A DNA stretch of 64,000 bases from Bacteroidales bacterium (GTDB lineage Bacteria; Bacteroidota; Bacteroidia; Bacteroidales; F082): the NCBI GenBank assembly GCA_013141455.1, contig JABFQW010000027.1:39635-103634 (forward strand), given 5' to 3'. The position numbers and the translations under genes are program-made. Below, in pieces: positions 1 through 9,549 of the stretch. Every line of letters begins with the position of its first letter. Position 1 is the first letter of the stretch. Below the pieces are notes generated by a model that made no database searches, was not told where the DNA came from, and saw nothing but the letters and a program-made list of their open reading frames with translations.

Positions 1-138
1 AAGAAAAAGAAAACGATGAAGAAAAGTAACTACTGGAAACACGCCAAGCAATAGAGCCGGTGCAAATTGACAACTTTAAGATTAGAAACTTACATCTTGA
101 CACAATAAAAGTTTGAAAGCTTTAAAACGGATACTGAC

Positions 139-708
139 ATGGGATTAAAAATTAGTACTTTAGCTGCAATACCTGAAAATGTAACTCGGAGTTACTACCT
201 GTACATTCTGGACTACTATAATTGGGACGAACCAATTGGTAATACCCTAAGAGATAATTTCGATAAGATAGCTGACTTTGCAGCAAAGAATGATTCTGTA
301 CTAATTCAGGGAATAAAAGAGAGCCATTTCTATTCAGAATTAATGTCGTGGGAATCGGTTAACGGTATTGACCCCAAAGAACTATTGCCAGCACTCATGA
401 TAACGACAATTCATCCAAAATACTTTCTTGACAGAAATGAAAAACAAATAGAAGGTGACCTAATTCCAGAAGACAATCTCATTTTCATCAAGATAGCAGA
501 TGTTTGTAAATCACCATTTGATGTAATTAAACTTTTGGAGAAAATATTTAGAGATATTAGTGAGAAGAAGGAGATTAAAGATTTTCGAATCAAAAAAGAG
601 CTAAAAGGTGGGATTGGAAAAATTCTAAACGACATGATAATACTTGAACCAAATATTGCTGGTATTGGGGTGAATATAAATCAATTATTTAGATTTCTCA
701 ACAAATGA
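139..708 (+). CDS. hypothetical protein (189 aa)
   Basis: Complete ORF, no motif recognised; followed by a roughly 300-bp non-coding stretch. Confidence 0.6.
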   Translation: MGLKISTLAAIPENVTRSYYLYILDYYNWDEPIGNTLRDNFDKIADFAAKNDSVLIQGIKESHFYSELMSWESVNGIDPKELLPALMITTIHPKYFLDRNEKQIEGDLIPEDNLIFIKIADVCKSPFDVIKLLEKIFRDISEKKEIKDFRIKKELKGGIGKILNDMIILEPNIAGIGVNINQLFRFLNK

Positions 709-1041
709 CAATTTCAAATGACCAAAATGCCTGGCGCTAACTTCAGCTACCCGTCAAGTACGGCAACAGTGGTTTCCGGTGTGCATCTTTCCGCCCGGTC
801 CCGGTTAACTGGGATTAATCACGCAGATGCAGAACCCGCAATCCGCAACTGCATATAGTTCCGAAAGTTACCACCAATACAAAAAAATTGTCTCCGGAAT
901 CACACAAAAATAGTACATGATATTGCACTATCTGATTGATTTAAATAAAAAAACTACTGATTAGTGCGATAAAGTGCTGTTTATTACTCTTTTTATTATT
1001 ATTATTAGATTTTATTGTACTTTTGTAATATAAAGAGCCGT

Positions 1042-1263
1042 ATGATGCACTATACAGAATTAATAAAAACAATAAAGGAGCGAAGGGAAATGTTGCAGGT
1101 AACACAGGAAACCTTAGCTGAAATATCGGGCGTTGGTTTAAGAACCTTGAAGCAATTTGAAAGCGGAAAAGGAAATCCGACACTTCTGACTTTACAAAAG
1201 ATAGCCGATGTACTCGGAATGGAAGTTAGTTTGAGACTCAAAAACTTATCCGGTAACAAATGA
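1042..1263 (+). CDS. hipB: HipB-like XRE-family helix-turn-helix antitoxin/repressor
   Basis: MMHYTELIKTIKERREMLQVTQETLAEISGVGLRTLKQFESGKGNPTLLTLQKIADVLGMEVSL: classic HTH_3/HipB sequence. ATG at 1042 preferred over the upstream non-ATG start in the ORF track. Confidence 0.9.
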   Translation: MMHYTELIKTIKERREMLQVTQETLAEISGVGLRTLKQFESGKGNPTLLTLQKIADVLGMEVSLRLKNLSGNK

Positions 1264-1589
1264 GAGAAGCAAAAGTATTATTCAAAGATCAGGAAGCAGG
1301 TATCTTAACCCAACACGATGATGGTTCATTTACATTCTGCTACCATGATGTATGGCTGGCTGACAAAGACAAACCAAATATCAGTCTTACATTGCCAAAA
1401 ATTGAACAACCGTTTCATTCGAAATTTTTATTCCCTTTTTTTTATAATATGCTACCGGAAGGCTCAAATAAGCAGGTGGTATGTAAACTTAACAGAATTG
1501 ATGAAGAGGATTATTTTGGCTTGCTGATGACTACTGCAGAAATTGATAGCATAGGTGCTGTAAGAATTTTAAAAATAGAAACGGAATGA
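1260..1589 (+). CDS. HipA N-terminal subdomain protein (HipS-like), 109 aa
   Basis: REAKVLFKDQEAGILTQHDDGSFTFCYHDVWL...ISLTLPKIEQPFHSKFLFPFFYNMLPEGSNKQ resembles the HipA N-subdomain 1 (couple_hipA); 4-bp ATGA overlap with hipB. Confidence 0.88.
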   Translation: MREAKVLFKDQEAGILTQHDDGSFTFCYHDVWLADKDKPNISLTLPKIEQPFHSKFLFPFFYNMLPEGSNKQVVCKLNRIDEEDYFGLLMTTAEIDSIGAVRILKIETE

Positions 1590-2572
1590 GTTTGCCTGAA
1601 ATAAAATATTGTCCCGGCACATTAGCTGAAGGTTTTAATACGTATAGCAGAACATGCTTGAAAAGAGTTTTTCATGGTAAGGCAGTTCATTTTGTTTTAC
1701 CGTACGACTCACCTGCATCCAATCCGGAGACGGATGAACTTTTTGAACAAAATCGAAAACATATATCCATTTCAGGAGTACAGGAAAAATTCTCTGTAAT
1801 ACTCGAAAAAAACAAGTTAAGACTAAGCAATGAGGGTGAGCGTGGTACATATATTCTAAAACCAATTCCAGGTGCGGGCAAAGATCCTGAACAAATGCCG
1901 GCCAATGAACACTTAACCATGCAAATTGCCCGTCAGGTATATGGAATTGAAACAGCCGAAAACGCATTGATATTCTTTAAAAATGGAGCTCCGGCATACA
2001 TCACCAGGCGTTTTGATGTTAGAGAAGACGGTACAAAACTTGCTCAGGATGATTTTGCATCCCTGGCTGGTAGAACGCCACAAACGCATGGAGAACATTA
2101 CAAATATCTGGGGAACTATTTAGAGCTATTTCAAGTTATGCAGACTCATTTATCTACCTATAAATTAGAAGCACCGAAACTCTTGAAAATACTTGTTTTT
2201 AACTTTCTGTTTTCAAATGGGGATGCTCACTTTAAAAACTTCTCGATACTTGAAACTCCAATGGGAGATTATAGACTAAGTCCTGCATATGACCTCTTAA
2301 ATAGCCATATGCACGTTGAAGATAAAGACTTTGCATTGGATGATGGACTATTACCAAAAAATATGGCTCAGGGGAAAATAAGTGTACAATTTGCCATACT
2401 CGCCGAGAGTGCAGGGATAAGGGAAAAGATTTTTAATGATATTATGGAGCTAATATTGTCAAAATCAATACTAGTTAACAAAATGATAACTGCTTCTTTC
2501 CTTAACGATACTTCTAAAAGAAATTATTGGCAGTCCTATCAGGGTCGTTTAAAACAATTGACAAAAGTATGA
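1586..2572 (+). CDS. HipA-family Ser/Thr kinase toxin lacking the N-terminal subdomain (HipT-like)
   Basis: SISGVQEKFSVIL Gly-rich loop, FLFSNGDAHFKNFSI (NGDxHxKN catalytic loop) and LSPAYDLLNS; 4-bp ATGA overlap with the upstream HipS-like ORF. Confidence 0.9.
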   Translation: MSLPEIKYCPGTLAEGFNTYSRTCLKRVFHGKAVHFVLPYDSPASNPETDELFEQNRKHISISGVQEKFSVILEKNKLRLSNEGERGTYILKPIPGAGKDPEQMPANEHLTMQIARQVYGIETAENALIFFKNGAPAYITRRFDVREDGTKLAQDDFASLAGRTPQTHGEHYKYLGNYLELFQVMQTHLSTYKLEAPKLLKILVFNFLFSNGDAHFKNFSILETPMGDYRLSPAYDLLNSHMHVEDKDFALDDGLLPKNMAQGKISVQFAILAESAGIREKIFNDIMELILSKSILVNKMITASFLNDTSKRNYWQSYQGRLKQLTKV

Positions 2573-2727
2573 CTTTCAAATCCTTAAACAAAGACAATGC
2601 CGAAAGAGACAAAAGGTCAAAAAAAGATATTTCCGGTTTTGAGCGGGTAATAAATTATATCCTAACTTTGACCCAAAGCTGTCCAATGGATGGGGATTAC
2701 CATAAACAACAATAAATCTATAAGAAA

Positions 2728-3027
2728 ATGAAAAAACTGATTATTTTAATTTTAGCATTAATTCCTGTTTTTTCGAGCTGTAAAAAGGATAATGAAACCG
2801 ATTCAACAATTCAGATTAGAGAAATTGCATGGATTTCATTAAGTGAACATGAAAGGTCAACTGTGATTGTTGACTGGAAACAAGCACCAGTGACAGAAAC
2901 CATTTACAAAGAAAAAAAGGCTTATGCTGTAGTGTTTAAAACTTCGGATGATGCCTTACTTGGGCCAATTACAGTATATGTCGATTCAATGAGTAAAATT
3001 GTTTTGGGTCAAAATTTAAGATTTTAA
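2728..3027 (+). CDS. small putative lipoprotein (99 aa)
   Basis: MKKLIILILALIPVFSSCKKDNET: signal peptide with lipobox-like FSSC; TTTG-N21-TAACTTTG promoter-like sequence upstream (2638-2670). Confidence 0.6.
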   Translation: MKKLIILILALIPVFSSCKKDNETDSTIQIREIAWISLSEHERSTVIVDWKQAPVTETIYKEKKAYAVVFKTSDDALLGPITVYVDSMSKIVLGQNLRF

Positions 3028-3143
3028 TTAAGGAATTCAAATTGCAGTCTGACAACCCCAATAATATCCGTCTGATTTCAAAAGGATAGCCAATGTTACC
3101 GGACAAGGTTTGGCTGAGATTTCGGGGAAATATGCAAAAAGCC

Positions 3144-3497
3144 TCAGGACACCTTCCTGACAAATTCCGATTTCAGATACATCGCCCCGATTCCATCTAC
3201 CTTACACGAAATATTATGGCCATCATTGCTTTCAACCAAACGGATGTTCTTCACTTTTGTACCGGATTTTATTCCCGATGCCGATCCTTTTACTTTCAAA
3301 TCTTTGATAACCATGACCGCATCACCATGTTGAAGGACATTCCCGTTTGAATCCACAACAATAAATTCCTTTGATTCTTCTTCCATTGCCGGTTCCGATG
3401 AGTCCCATTCATGAAAACATTCGGGGCAAATCCATACATTCATATCCTGATAGGTGTTCTCTGAATTACATTTCGGGCAGTTATGTTCGTTGTTCAT
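3144..3497 (-). CDS. yjdM: PhnA/YjdM-type zinc-ribbon protein
   Basis: [25 protein letters not shown] plus [42 protein letters not shown], the characteristic PhnA/YjdM sequence. Confidence 0.93.
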   Translation of the reverse strand: MNNEHNCPKCNSENTYQDMNVWICPECFHEWDSSEPAMEEESKEFIVVDSNGNVLQHGDAVMVIKDLKVKGSASGIKSGTKVKNIRLVESNDGHNISCKVDGIGAMYLKSEFVRKVS

Positions 3498-3819
3498 GAT
3501 CGTGCTTTTTCGTATTTTTTATCGGTAACTAAACGTATATTTTTAGCGTGCAAAGATAGTAATCTCCGCTGAATTCATCCAATTCACATTTAACACACAC
3601 CTGTTTAATCACTTACGAATTCTCACCGATCTGTCATAGCCCGTGTTTCTGTTCGCTCCGGTAGTAAGGGCAGTATCGTCCGACTTTCGAAATGAGGCGT
3701 TGAATTCAGTAAAACAGCAACTACTAAGTGTTTTAAATTGGTCATTGACATTTTTTTATCCTGCGAAAACCAACTTATTTTTTAAGTTAGCACTTTATTT
3801 ATTTTCAAAATGCTTCTCT

Positions 3820-5238
3820 ATGGCTCCTCAACGAAATTTGATCAGAACACTTGGATTAGGGTATGTGATCATATTTGTTATTGCAAACATCATTGGATCA
3901 GGTGTATATAAAAAAATTGCTCCTATGGCGGCCGAACTGCATTCTTCGGTGTGGATACTTGCTGCCTGGATTGTCGCAGGAATCATCACCATTTTTGGCG
4001 CCCTGAGTAATGCCGAAGTAGCCGGATTGCTGGCCGATACCGGCGGAGATTTTGTTTACTTCAAAAAAATTTACAACCGGTTTTTTGCCTTCATCTATGG
4101 CTGGTCGCTGTTTACGGTGATCCAGACGGCAACGATCTCTTCCTTAGCCTATGTTTTTGCCCAATCGTTGAACAGCGTCATCCCTCTGCCCGAGATTTTT
4201 TCGTCGCTTAGTGACTTTACCATTGGAGGCGTGTTTTTGCCTTTTCAGGATTTTGGCGTAAAACTGACCGCCATTTTCCTGATTTTATTGTTGACATTTT
4301 TGAATATCACTGGTTTAAAAAGTGGTGCAGGAGTAAGTAAAATAATCCTGTGGTTGGTCTTCACGGGTCTGTTTGTCATCGCATTTTTTGGTCTCGGCAA
4401 CATCAACGTCTTGCCAGCCAACTTTATGAATATCAGTGAACTGACGGGTGGTACCGTAACAGTATCTTCCTTTTTTACGGCGATGCTTGGTGCATTCTGG
4501 GCCTATCAGGGATGGGTTTCGGTGGGCTATATTGGCGGGGAAGTGAAAAACCCTACCAAAAACATCCCGAAAGGAATTGTGATTGGTGTTTTTGTGGTGA
4601 TCTTTATGTATCTGTTAGTAAACGTGACCTATCTCGCGCTTTTATCCATTCCGCAGTTAGAACAGATTTACGCTTCAGGCAATCAGATCGCTGCCATCGA
4701 AGCTGTCCGAAGCTTTTGGGGAACCGGGGGTGTATTGTTTATCTCACTTCTGATCCTGATCACAACGCTGGGCTGCACCAACGCCAGCATTTTAACCGGC
4801 GCCCGCCCCTACTACGCCATGTCGCGCGACCGGCTTTTCTTCCCGGCTATCGGGAAACTGAACAAGACCAATGTCCCGGGCAATTCGCTGTTGTGGCAGG
4901 GAATCTGGGCTTCGGTATTGGTTCTTTCCGGGACTTTCGATCAGTTGACCGACATGATTATTTTTGCCGTATTTATCTTTTACGGAGCCACATCCTTAGG
5001 CGTTATTATTTTGCGCCGCAAGATGCCCGATGCACACCGGCCTTACAAGGCATGGGGTTATCCGGTTGTTCCGGTTATTTTCATCATTTTCTGCCTGTTT
5101 TTGTTTTTTAATACGATTATTACCCGGCCACGTGAAGCAGCCATCGGGATGATCCTGATTTTATCGGGTATTCCAGTTTATCTTTTTTTGCAACGAAAAC
5201 ACGCCAAACAACATGATAATGGTGACAGAAGCAATTAG
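3820..5238 (+). CDS. APC-superfamily amino acid permease
   Basis: Multiple TM helices; GLGYVIIFVIANIIGSGVYKKIAPMAAEL and YQGWVSVGYIGGEVKNPTKNIPKG are typical of APC/LAT permeases. Internal ATG 3820 is a more likely start than the GTG at 3643. Confidence 0.9.
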   Translation: MAPQRNLIRTLGLGYVIIFVIANIIGSGVYKKIAPMAAELHSSVWILAAWIVAGIITIFGALSNAEVAGLLADTGGDFVYFKKIYNRFFAFIYGWSLFTVIQTATISSLAYVFAQSLNSVIPLPEIFSSLSDFTIGGVFLPFQDFGVKLTAIFLILLLTFLNITGLKSGAGVSKIILWLVFTGLFVIAFFGLGNINVLPANFMNISELTGGTVTVSSFFTAMLGAFWAYQGWVSVGYIGGEVKNPTKNIPKGIVIGVFVVIFMYLLVNVTYLALLSIPQLEQIYASGNQIAAIEAVRSFWGTGGVLFISLLILITTLGCTNASILTGARPYYAMSRDRLFFPAIGKLNKTNVPGNSLLWQGIWASVLVLSGTFDQLTDMIIFAVFIFYGATSLGVIILRRKMPDAHRPYKAWGYPVVPVIFIIFCLFLFFNTIITRPREAAIGMILILSGIPVYLFLQRKHAKQHDNGDRSN

Positions 5239-5292
5239 TACCCTGCACTGTAAACAATATCTTACTTTTGCAGCCTGATATTCAATGCCACA

Positions 5293-6474
5293 ATGATGCT
5301 TTTTTTTAAAAAATTCGGTTGCCTCATTTTGTTTCTTTTTGCCGGAGCCATGGTGATGGCTCAGTCAATCCCGTTTAAAACCCTATCGGTGGAGCTGCAA
5401 TCGCTTCAAAAACAGCTTGTACCTGACAAACGGGTCGCGATTCTCGACATCGGATTACAGGATACGCTTCAACCCAAGCCTGTAATTTCAGGAGAAACTG
5501 ACCTGCCGGAGGCAAAAGCACAGATCATTCAATATCTGACAGATAATAAGATTCAATTCATCGATTCAATCCGCCTTTTACCCGATATTGCATTGGGTGA
5601 AAAAATATGGGCCCTGGCAACCTTGTCTGTATCGAACATCCGTGCCCTGCCTGACGATGCTTCCGAACTCGTTTCACAGGCATTGATGGGAACTCCGTTA
5701 AGGGTATTGGATTACAAAAATAAATTTTACCGGGTTCAAACACCCGATAAGTATATTGGCTGGATGGATGCCGGTGGTTTGCAACTGTTCACCGAAAAAG
5801 AATTGGGCCGATGGAAAGGAACAAAACGGTTTCTGTTTATCTCCATGTCGGGCTATGCCTGTGATGCCCCACGTAAAAAGGCAGAGGTAGTAAGTGATCT
5901 TGTGATTGGCGACCTTTTCGAAGTGGAAGCGAAAGTCAGGGGATATTTAATAATACGCCTTCCGGATGGCCGCAGTGGATATGTTCGTAAATCGCATTGT
6001 ATTTCATTTGAGGATTGGAGCAATACTGACCCAAAAGTTTCGTCCATCGTATCTGTTGCCCGAAACATGATGGGTTCACCCTATTTGTGGGGTGGTGCTT
6101 CAAGCAAAGCGAATGATTGTTCAGGTTTCGTGAAAGTGGCTTATTATGCGCAGGGAATTATTCTTGCCCGGGATGCCTCGCAACAGGCTAAATACGGCGA
6201 ACCGGTTGATTTCAGTAAGATTGAAAATCTGCAACCCGGCGATCTGCTTTTCTTTGGACGCGATGAACGACATATTACCCATACCGGTATTTATCTCGGA
6301 AACGGGGATTTCATTCATTCCTCGGGCAGGGTGCTCATCAGCAGTATTGATCCTACCGACCCGAAATATAATCCTGCAAGGAAAAGCCAGGCTGCCCGAC
6401 GCGTCATGCATTCGCTCAACACGGAAGGAATTGTAAGGGTGAAAGATCATCCCTGGTATATCAATAAACCTTAA
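5293..6474 (+). CDS. secreted SH3-domain / NlpC-P60 cysteine endopeptidase
   Basis: Signal peptide; SH3-like repeats; MGSPYLWGGASSKANDCSGFVK (catalytic Cys), RHITHTGIYLGNGDFIHSSG (catalytic His). Confidence 0.92.
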   Translation: MMLFFKKFGCLILFLFAGAMVMAQSIPFKTLSVELQSLQKQLVPDKRVAILDIGLQDTLQPKPVISGETDLPEAKAQIIQYLTDNKIQFIDSIRLLPDIALGEKIWALATLSVSNIRALPDDASELVSQALMGTPLRVLDYKNKFYRVQTPDKYIGWMDAGGLQLFTEKELGRWKGTKRFLFISMSGYACDAPRKKAEVVSDLVIGDLFEVEAKVRGYLIIRLPDGRSGYVRKSHCISFEDWSNTDPKVSSIVSVARNMMGSPYLWGGASSKANDCSGFVKVAYYAQGIILARDASQQAKYGEPVDFSKIENLQPGDLLFFGRDERHITHTGIYLGNGDFIHSSGRVLISSIDPTDPKYNPARKSQAARRVMHSLNTEGIVRVKDHPWYINKP

Positions 6475-6485
6475 TTACAGCACCT

Positions 6486-7634
6486 ATGAATCCCAATCGC
6501 CGCGATTTTATACGAACCACCGGGTTATTGGCCCTGGCAGGCATGACCGGTGTGGAGTTCCTGTTTGCAGCTTCGGGCGAAAATGTTATACGCGGTTCGC
6601 AAAAAGGGCTATCGCTGAGTTTCCTGCCCTACGAACTGCAGCTACAACATGTTTTTACCTTAGCCAACAGTTCACGAAAAACCACACCCGATGTGCTCAC
6701 CCGTCTCGAATTTGATGGAGTGACTGGTTATGGCGAGGCCTCCATGCCGCCCTATCTGGGAGAAAGCGTTGTTACTGCTACACGTTTTCTTTCATCGCTC
6801 GATCTGAATCAGTTTAACGATCCGTTTCAGATGGATGACATTTTGCAGTATGTCGATTCGGTGATGCCGGGAAACACAGCGGCAAAAGCAGCGGTGGATA
6901 TTGCCCTGCACGATTTGGTTGGCAAGCTGTTGGAGCAACCCTGGTATAAAATCTGGGGTTTCGATCCGGCAGATACACCCAATACCTCATTCACCATTGG
7001 TATCGATACACCCGATATTGTCCGACAAAAAGTAGCCGAGGCTACCCCTTATAAAATTCTGAAAGTAAAACTTGGTCAGTCAACCGACCGCCAGATGATC
7101 GAAACCATTCGTTCGGTAACCGACAAACCCTTGTGTGTGGATGTGAACCAGGGCTGGACCGACCGGGTGATGGCACTCGAAACGATATATTGGCTTAAGG
7201 AAAACGGGGTTGTATTCGTTGAACAGCCCATGCCCAAAACAGCCATTGACGATATGGCCTGGCTTACCCAGAACAGTCCCTTACCCACCATTGCCGATGA
7301 ATCGTTGCAACGTCTACCAGATGTGCTGAAGGCACACGGCGTTTATCATGGTATCAACATCAAACTGATGAAATGCACCGGTATGCGCGAGGCCCACCAG
7401 ATGCTCATGCTGGCCCGTTCGCTGGATATGAAAGTGATGATAGGCTGCATGACCGAAACTTCGTGTGCCGTGTCAGCCGCAGCACAATTAGCGCCGAAAG
7501 CCGATTGGGCCGACCTCGACGGTAACCTGCTCATTTCGAACGATCCATTCTCAGGGATGCGCATCGTGGATGGTAAAGTGACTTTGGCTGACAAACCGGG
7601 GATCGGGTTGGAGGTAAAAAAGAAGGTGTTTTAA
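6486..7634 (+). CDS. enolase-superfamily dipeptide (L-Ala-D/L-Glu) epimerase with twin-arginine signal
   Basis: NPNRRDFIRTTGLLALAGMTG Tat-like leader; KVKLGQ, CVDVNQGW, VEQPMP, ADES, IKLMKCTG active-site motifs of the MR-like/AEE subgroup. Confidence 0.88.
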   Translation: MNPNRRDFIRTTGLLALAGMTGVEFLFAASGENVIRGSQKGLSLSFLPYELQLQHVFTLANSSRKTTPDVLTRLEFDGVTGYGEASMPPYLGESVVTATRFLSSLDLNQFNDPFQMDDILQYVDSVMPGNTAAKAAVDIALHDLVGKLLEQPWYKIWGFDPADTPNTSFTIGIDTPDIVRQKVAEATPYKILKVKLGQSTDRQMIETIRSVTDKPLCVDVNQGWTDRVMALETIYWLKENGVVFVEQPMPKTAIDDMAWLTQNSPLPTIADESLQRLPDVLKAHGVYHGINIKLMKCTGMREAHQMLMLARSLDMKVMIGCMTETSCAVSAAAQLAPKADWADLDGNLLISNDPFSGMRIVDGKVTLADKPGIGLEVKKKVF

Positions 7635-7659
7635 GAACAAAAATGAAAGCATCATAACC

Positions 7660-9540
7660 ATGGTCAAAGTATATATCCGTTTGTTTTTCAGGAATTTGAT
7701 GGCAACCTTGCTTTTTGTGGTCTTTGCTTCCTGTGAAGGAAAACAAACGGGTGGGAATGGTTCTACCTTCATCGAAAAAATTGAATCTGTTTTTGAAGAT
7801 GAACTACCGGATGCATATGAACCGTTGAATGCCATGCTGATCATACCGGCAAATCCCGCGCCCGGAGAGGGTTTCCGTATCCTTTCGACAGGTGGAAGCA
7901 ACATCCGTAAGGCGAAGATCATCGTGAACGGTTCCTTAGGTAATTTAGAATCGTTGAATCACACAAGCGGTAACGAATTGCCTTGCTGGCGGATAGATGA
8001 TTTTTCGGGAAGTCCGGCCGGAAAATTCCAGGCCACCCTGATGGTGGATAAAAAGGAGATCAGTACGTTGACATTTGAAATTACAGCCTGGGAGGCAATT
8101 CCCCAAAAAGGCGTTGTCTGGAAAACGACCCGCGGCTGGGATAACGAGATGGAAACGATCTATTCTGCCTGGGTAAATGCCTTGTTTCGGGGCAGTGATG
8201 AGCAGACTTCGTGGCCGGCTCTTCATGAAGTGACTCAAAATAAAGATTGTAATTTTCTATACAACTACCTCTCGTTGGGAGAAGATGATCCCATGAGTAA
8301 AAACAAAGTCATCATGGAACCCGACTGTGCCGATAATCCGTTTTTCCTGCGGGCTTATTTTGCATGGAAATTGGGACTTCCCTTTGGATATCATGTCTGC
8401 GACAGGGGTTATGTCGGGAAAAATCCGGGTACAGGTCAATGGGTCACCAATGAAAGTTCAAGCTCAAAAACCAATACTGTGCTGGCATTCAATTCGTTTT
8501 TACGAAGGATGATGGATGGAGTGCATTCGGGTACCGCACGAACGGCACTCAACAATGAAAATGCGGACTATTATCCCGTTGCGTTAGAAAGAAAATCGTT
8601 GCGTCCGGGTACCATTTACGCTGATCCTTACGGACATACCTTCATTCTTGTAAGCTGGAAAGCACAAACCAAAGACAATCCGGGCGTGCTGCTTGCCGTG
8701 GACGCCCAGCCCGATAAAACCATCGCCATCAAACGGTTCTGGAAAGGAAACTTCCTGTTTAACACGACCGAAGTGGTCGGTGAACCGGGATTCAAGGCCT
8801 TTCGACCGATTAGGTTTGATGATGGAAAATTGGCTTTGATGAAAAACGAGGCACTGAACGAATCAGCCGGGTTTGTGCCTTTTTCGTTACAACAGAAAAA
8901 AATGGAGAGTGAGGTTTTTTATCACAGCATGGAACGGGTCATCAATCCGAAGCCGCTCGATCCGGAGGCCGCCTTGCTGAACCTGATTCAGGCGCTTCAT
9001 GAGCAACTCATGGTTCGGGTAAAATCGGTGGCAAACGGAGAAGCTTATCTTCGTGAACATCCGGGGACGGTGATTCCGATGCCTTCGAACGCGAATGGTA
9101 TTTTTCAAACCGGCGGCCAATGGGAAGATTTCTCGACCCCGAACCGCGATCTACGACTTCTGATTGCCATCGATGCGGTGCTTGGTTTCCCTGACAGGGT
9201 TTCGAAATATCCGGATGATTATAACATATCAAAATCAAACTCCACCGAAGAAATAAAATATAAACTTCAGTCGCTTCTTGAAAAGAAAGTTTCGGAACTT
9301 AGCCTAAGTTATACGCGTTCGGATGGATCAATCCAGGAGCTTTCTTTAGCAGAAATCCTTCAAAGAAGAGAGGCTTTTGAAATGGCGTATAATCCAAATG
9401 ACGGGATCGAAATACGCTGGGGCGCGTCTGAAAACAGCAACGAACGGGCTACCTGCCTTCGACATGCTCCTCCCTACCAGCAAAAAACGATGCAGGCAGT
9501 TCGAAAATGGTTCAGCCAGCGGCTGCATCCGCCTACCTAA
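7660..9540 (+). CDS. hypothetical secreted protein/lipoprotein (626 aa)
   Basis: Long ORF with N-terminal hydrophobic segment and FASC lipobox-like motif; co-oriented with the NlpC/P60 and epimerase genes. Confidence 0.75.
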   Translation: MVKVYIRLFFRNLMATLLFVVFASCEGKQTGGNGSTFIEKIESVFEDELPDAYEPLNAMLIIPANPAPGEGFRILSTGGSNIRKAKIIVNGSLGNLESLNHTSGNELPCWRIDDFSGSPAGKFQATLMVDKKEISTLTFEITAWEAIPQKGVVWKTTRGWDNEMETIYSAWVNALFRGSDEQTSWPALHEVTQNKDCNFLYNYLSLGEDDPMSKNKVIMEPDCADNPFFLRAYFAWKLGLPFGYHVCDRGYVGKNPGTGQWVTNESSSSKTNTVLAFNSFLRRMMDGVHSGTARTALNNENADYYPVALERKSLRPGTIYADPYGHTFILVSWKAQTKDNPGVLLAVDAQPDKTIAIKRFWKGNFLFNTTEVVGEPGFKAFRPIRFDDGKLALMKNEALNESAGFVPFSLQQKKMESEVFYHSMERVINPKPLDPEAALLNLIQALHEQLMVRVKSVANGEAYLREHPGTVIPMPSNANGIFQTGGQWEDFSTPNRDLRLLIAIDAVLGFPDRVSKYPDDYNISKSNSTEEIKYKLQSLLEKKVSELSLSYTRSDGSIQELSLAEILQRREAFEMAYNPNDGIEIRWGASENSNERATCLRHAPPYQQKTMQAVRKWFSQRLHPPT

Positions 9541-9549
9541 TAGGTTTGA

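Noticed and set aside
2527-2715. 62-aa ORF overlapping the hipA-like 3' end
   Set aside because: Out-of-frame overlap with a confident CDS, no family; contains the likely promoter of the next gene.
4512-5111. 199-aa plus-strand ORF inside the APC permease gene
   Set aside because: Alternate-frame ORF in a confident CDS; low-complexity translation with no domain.
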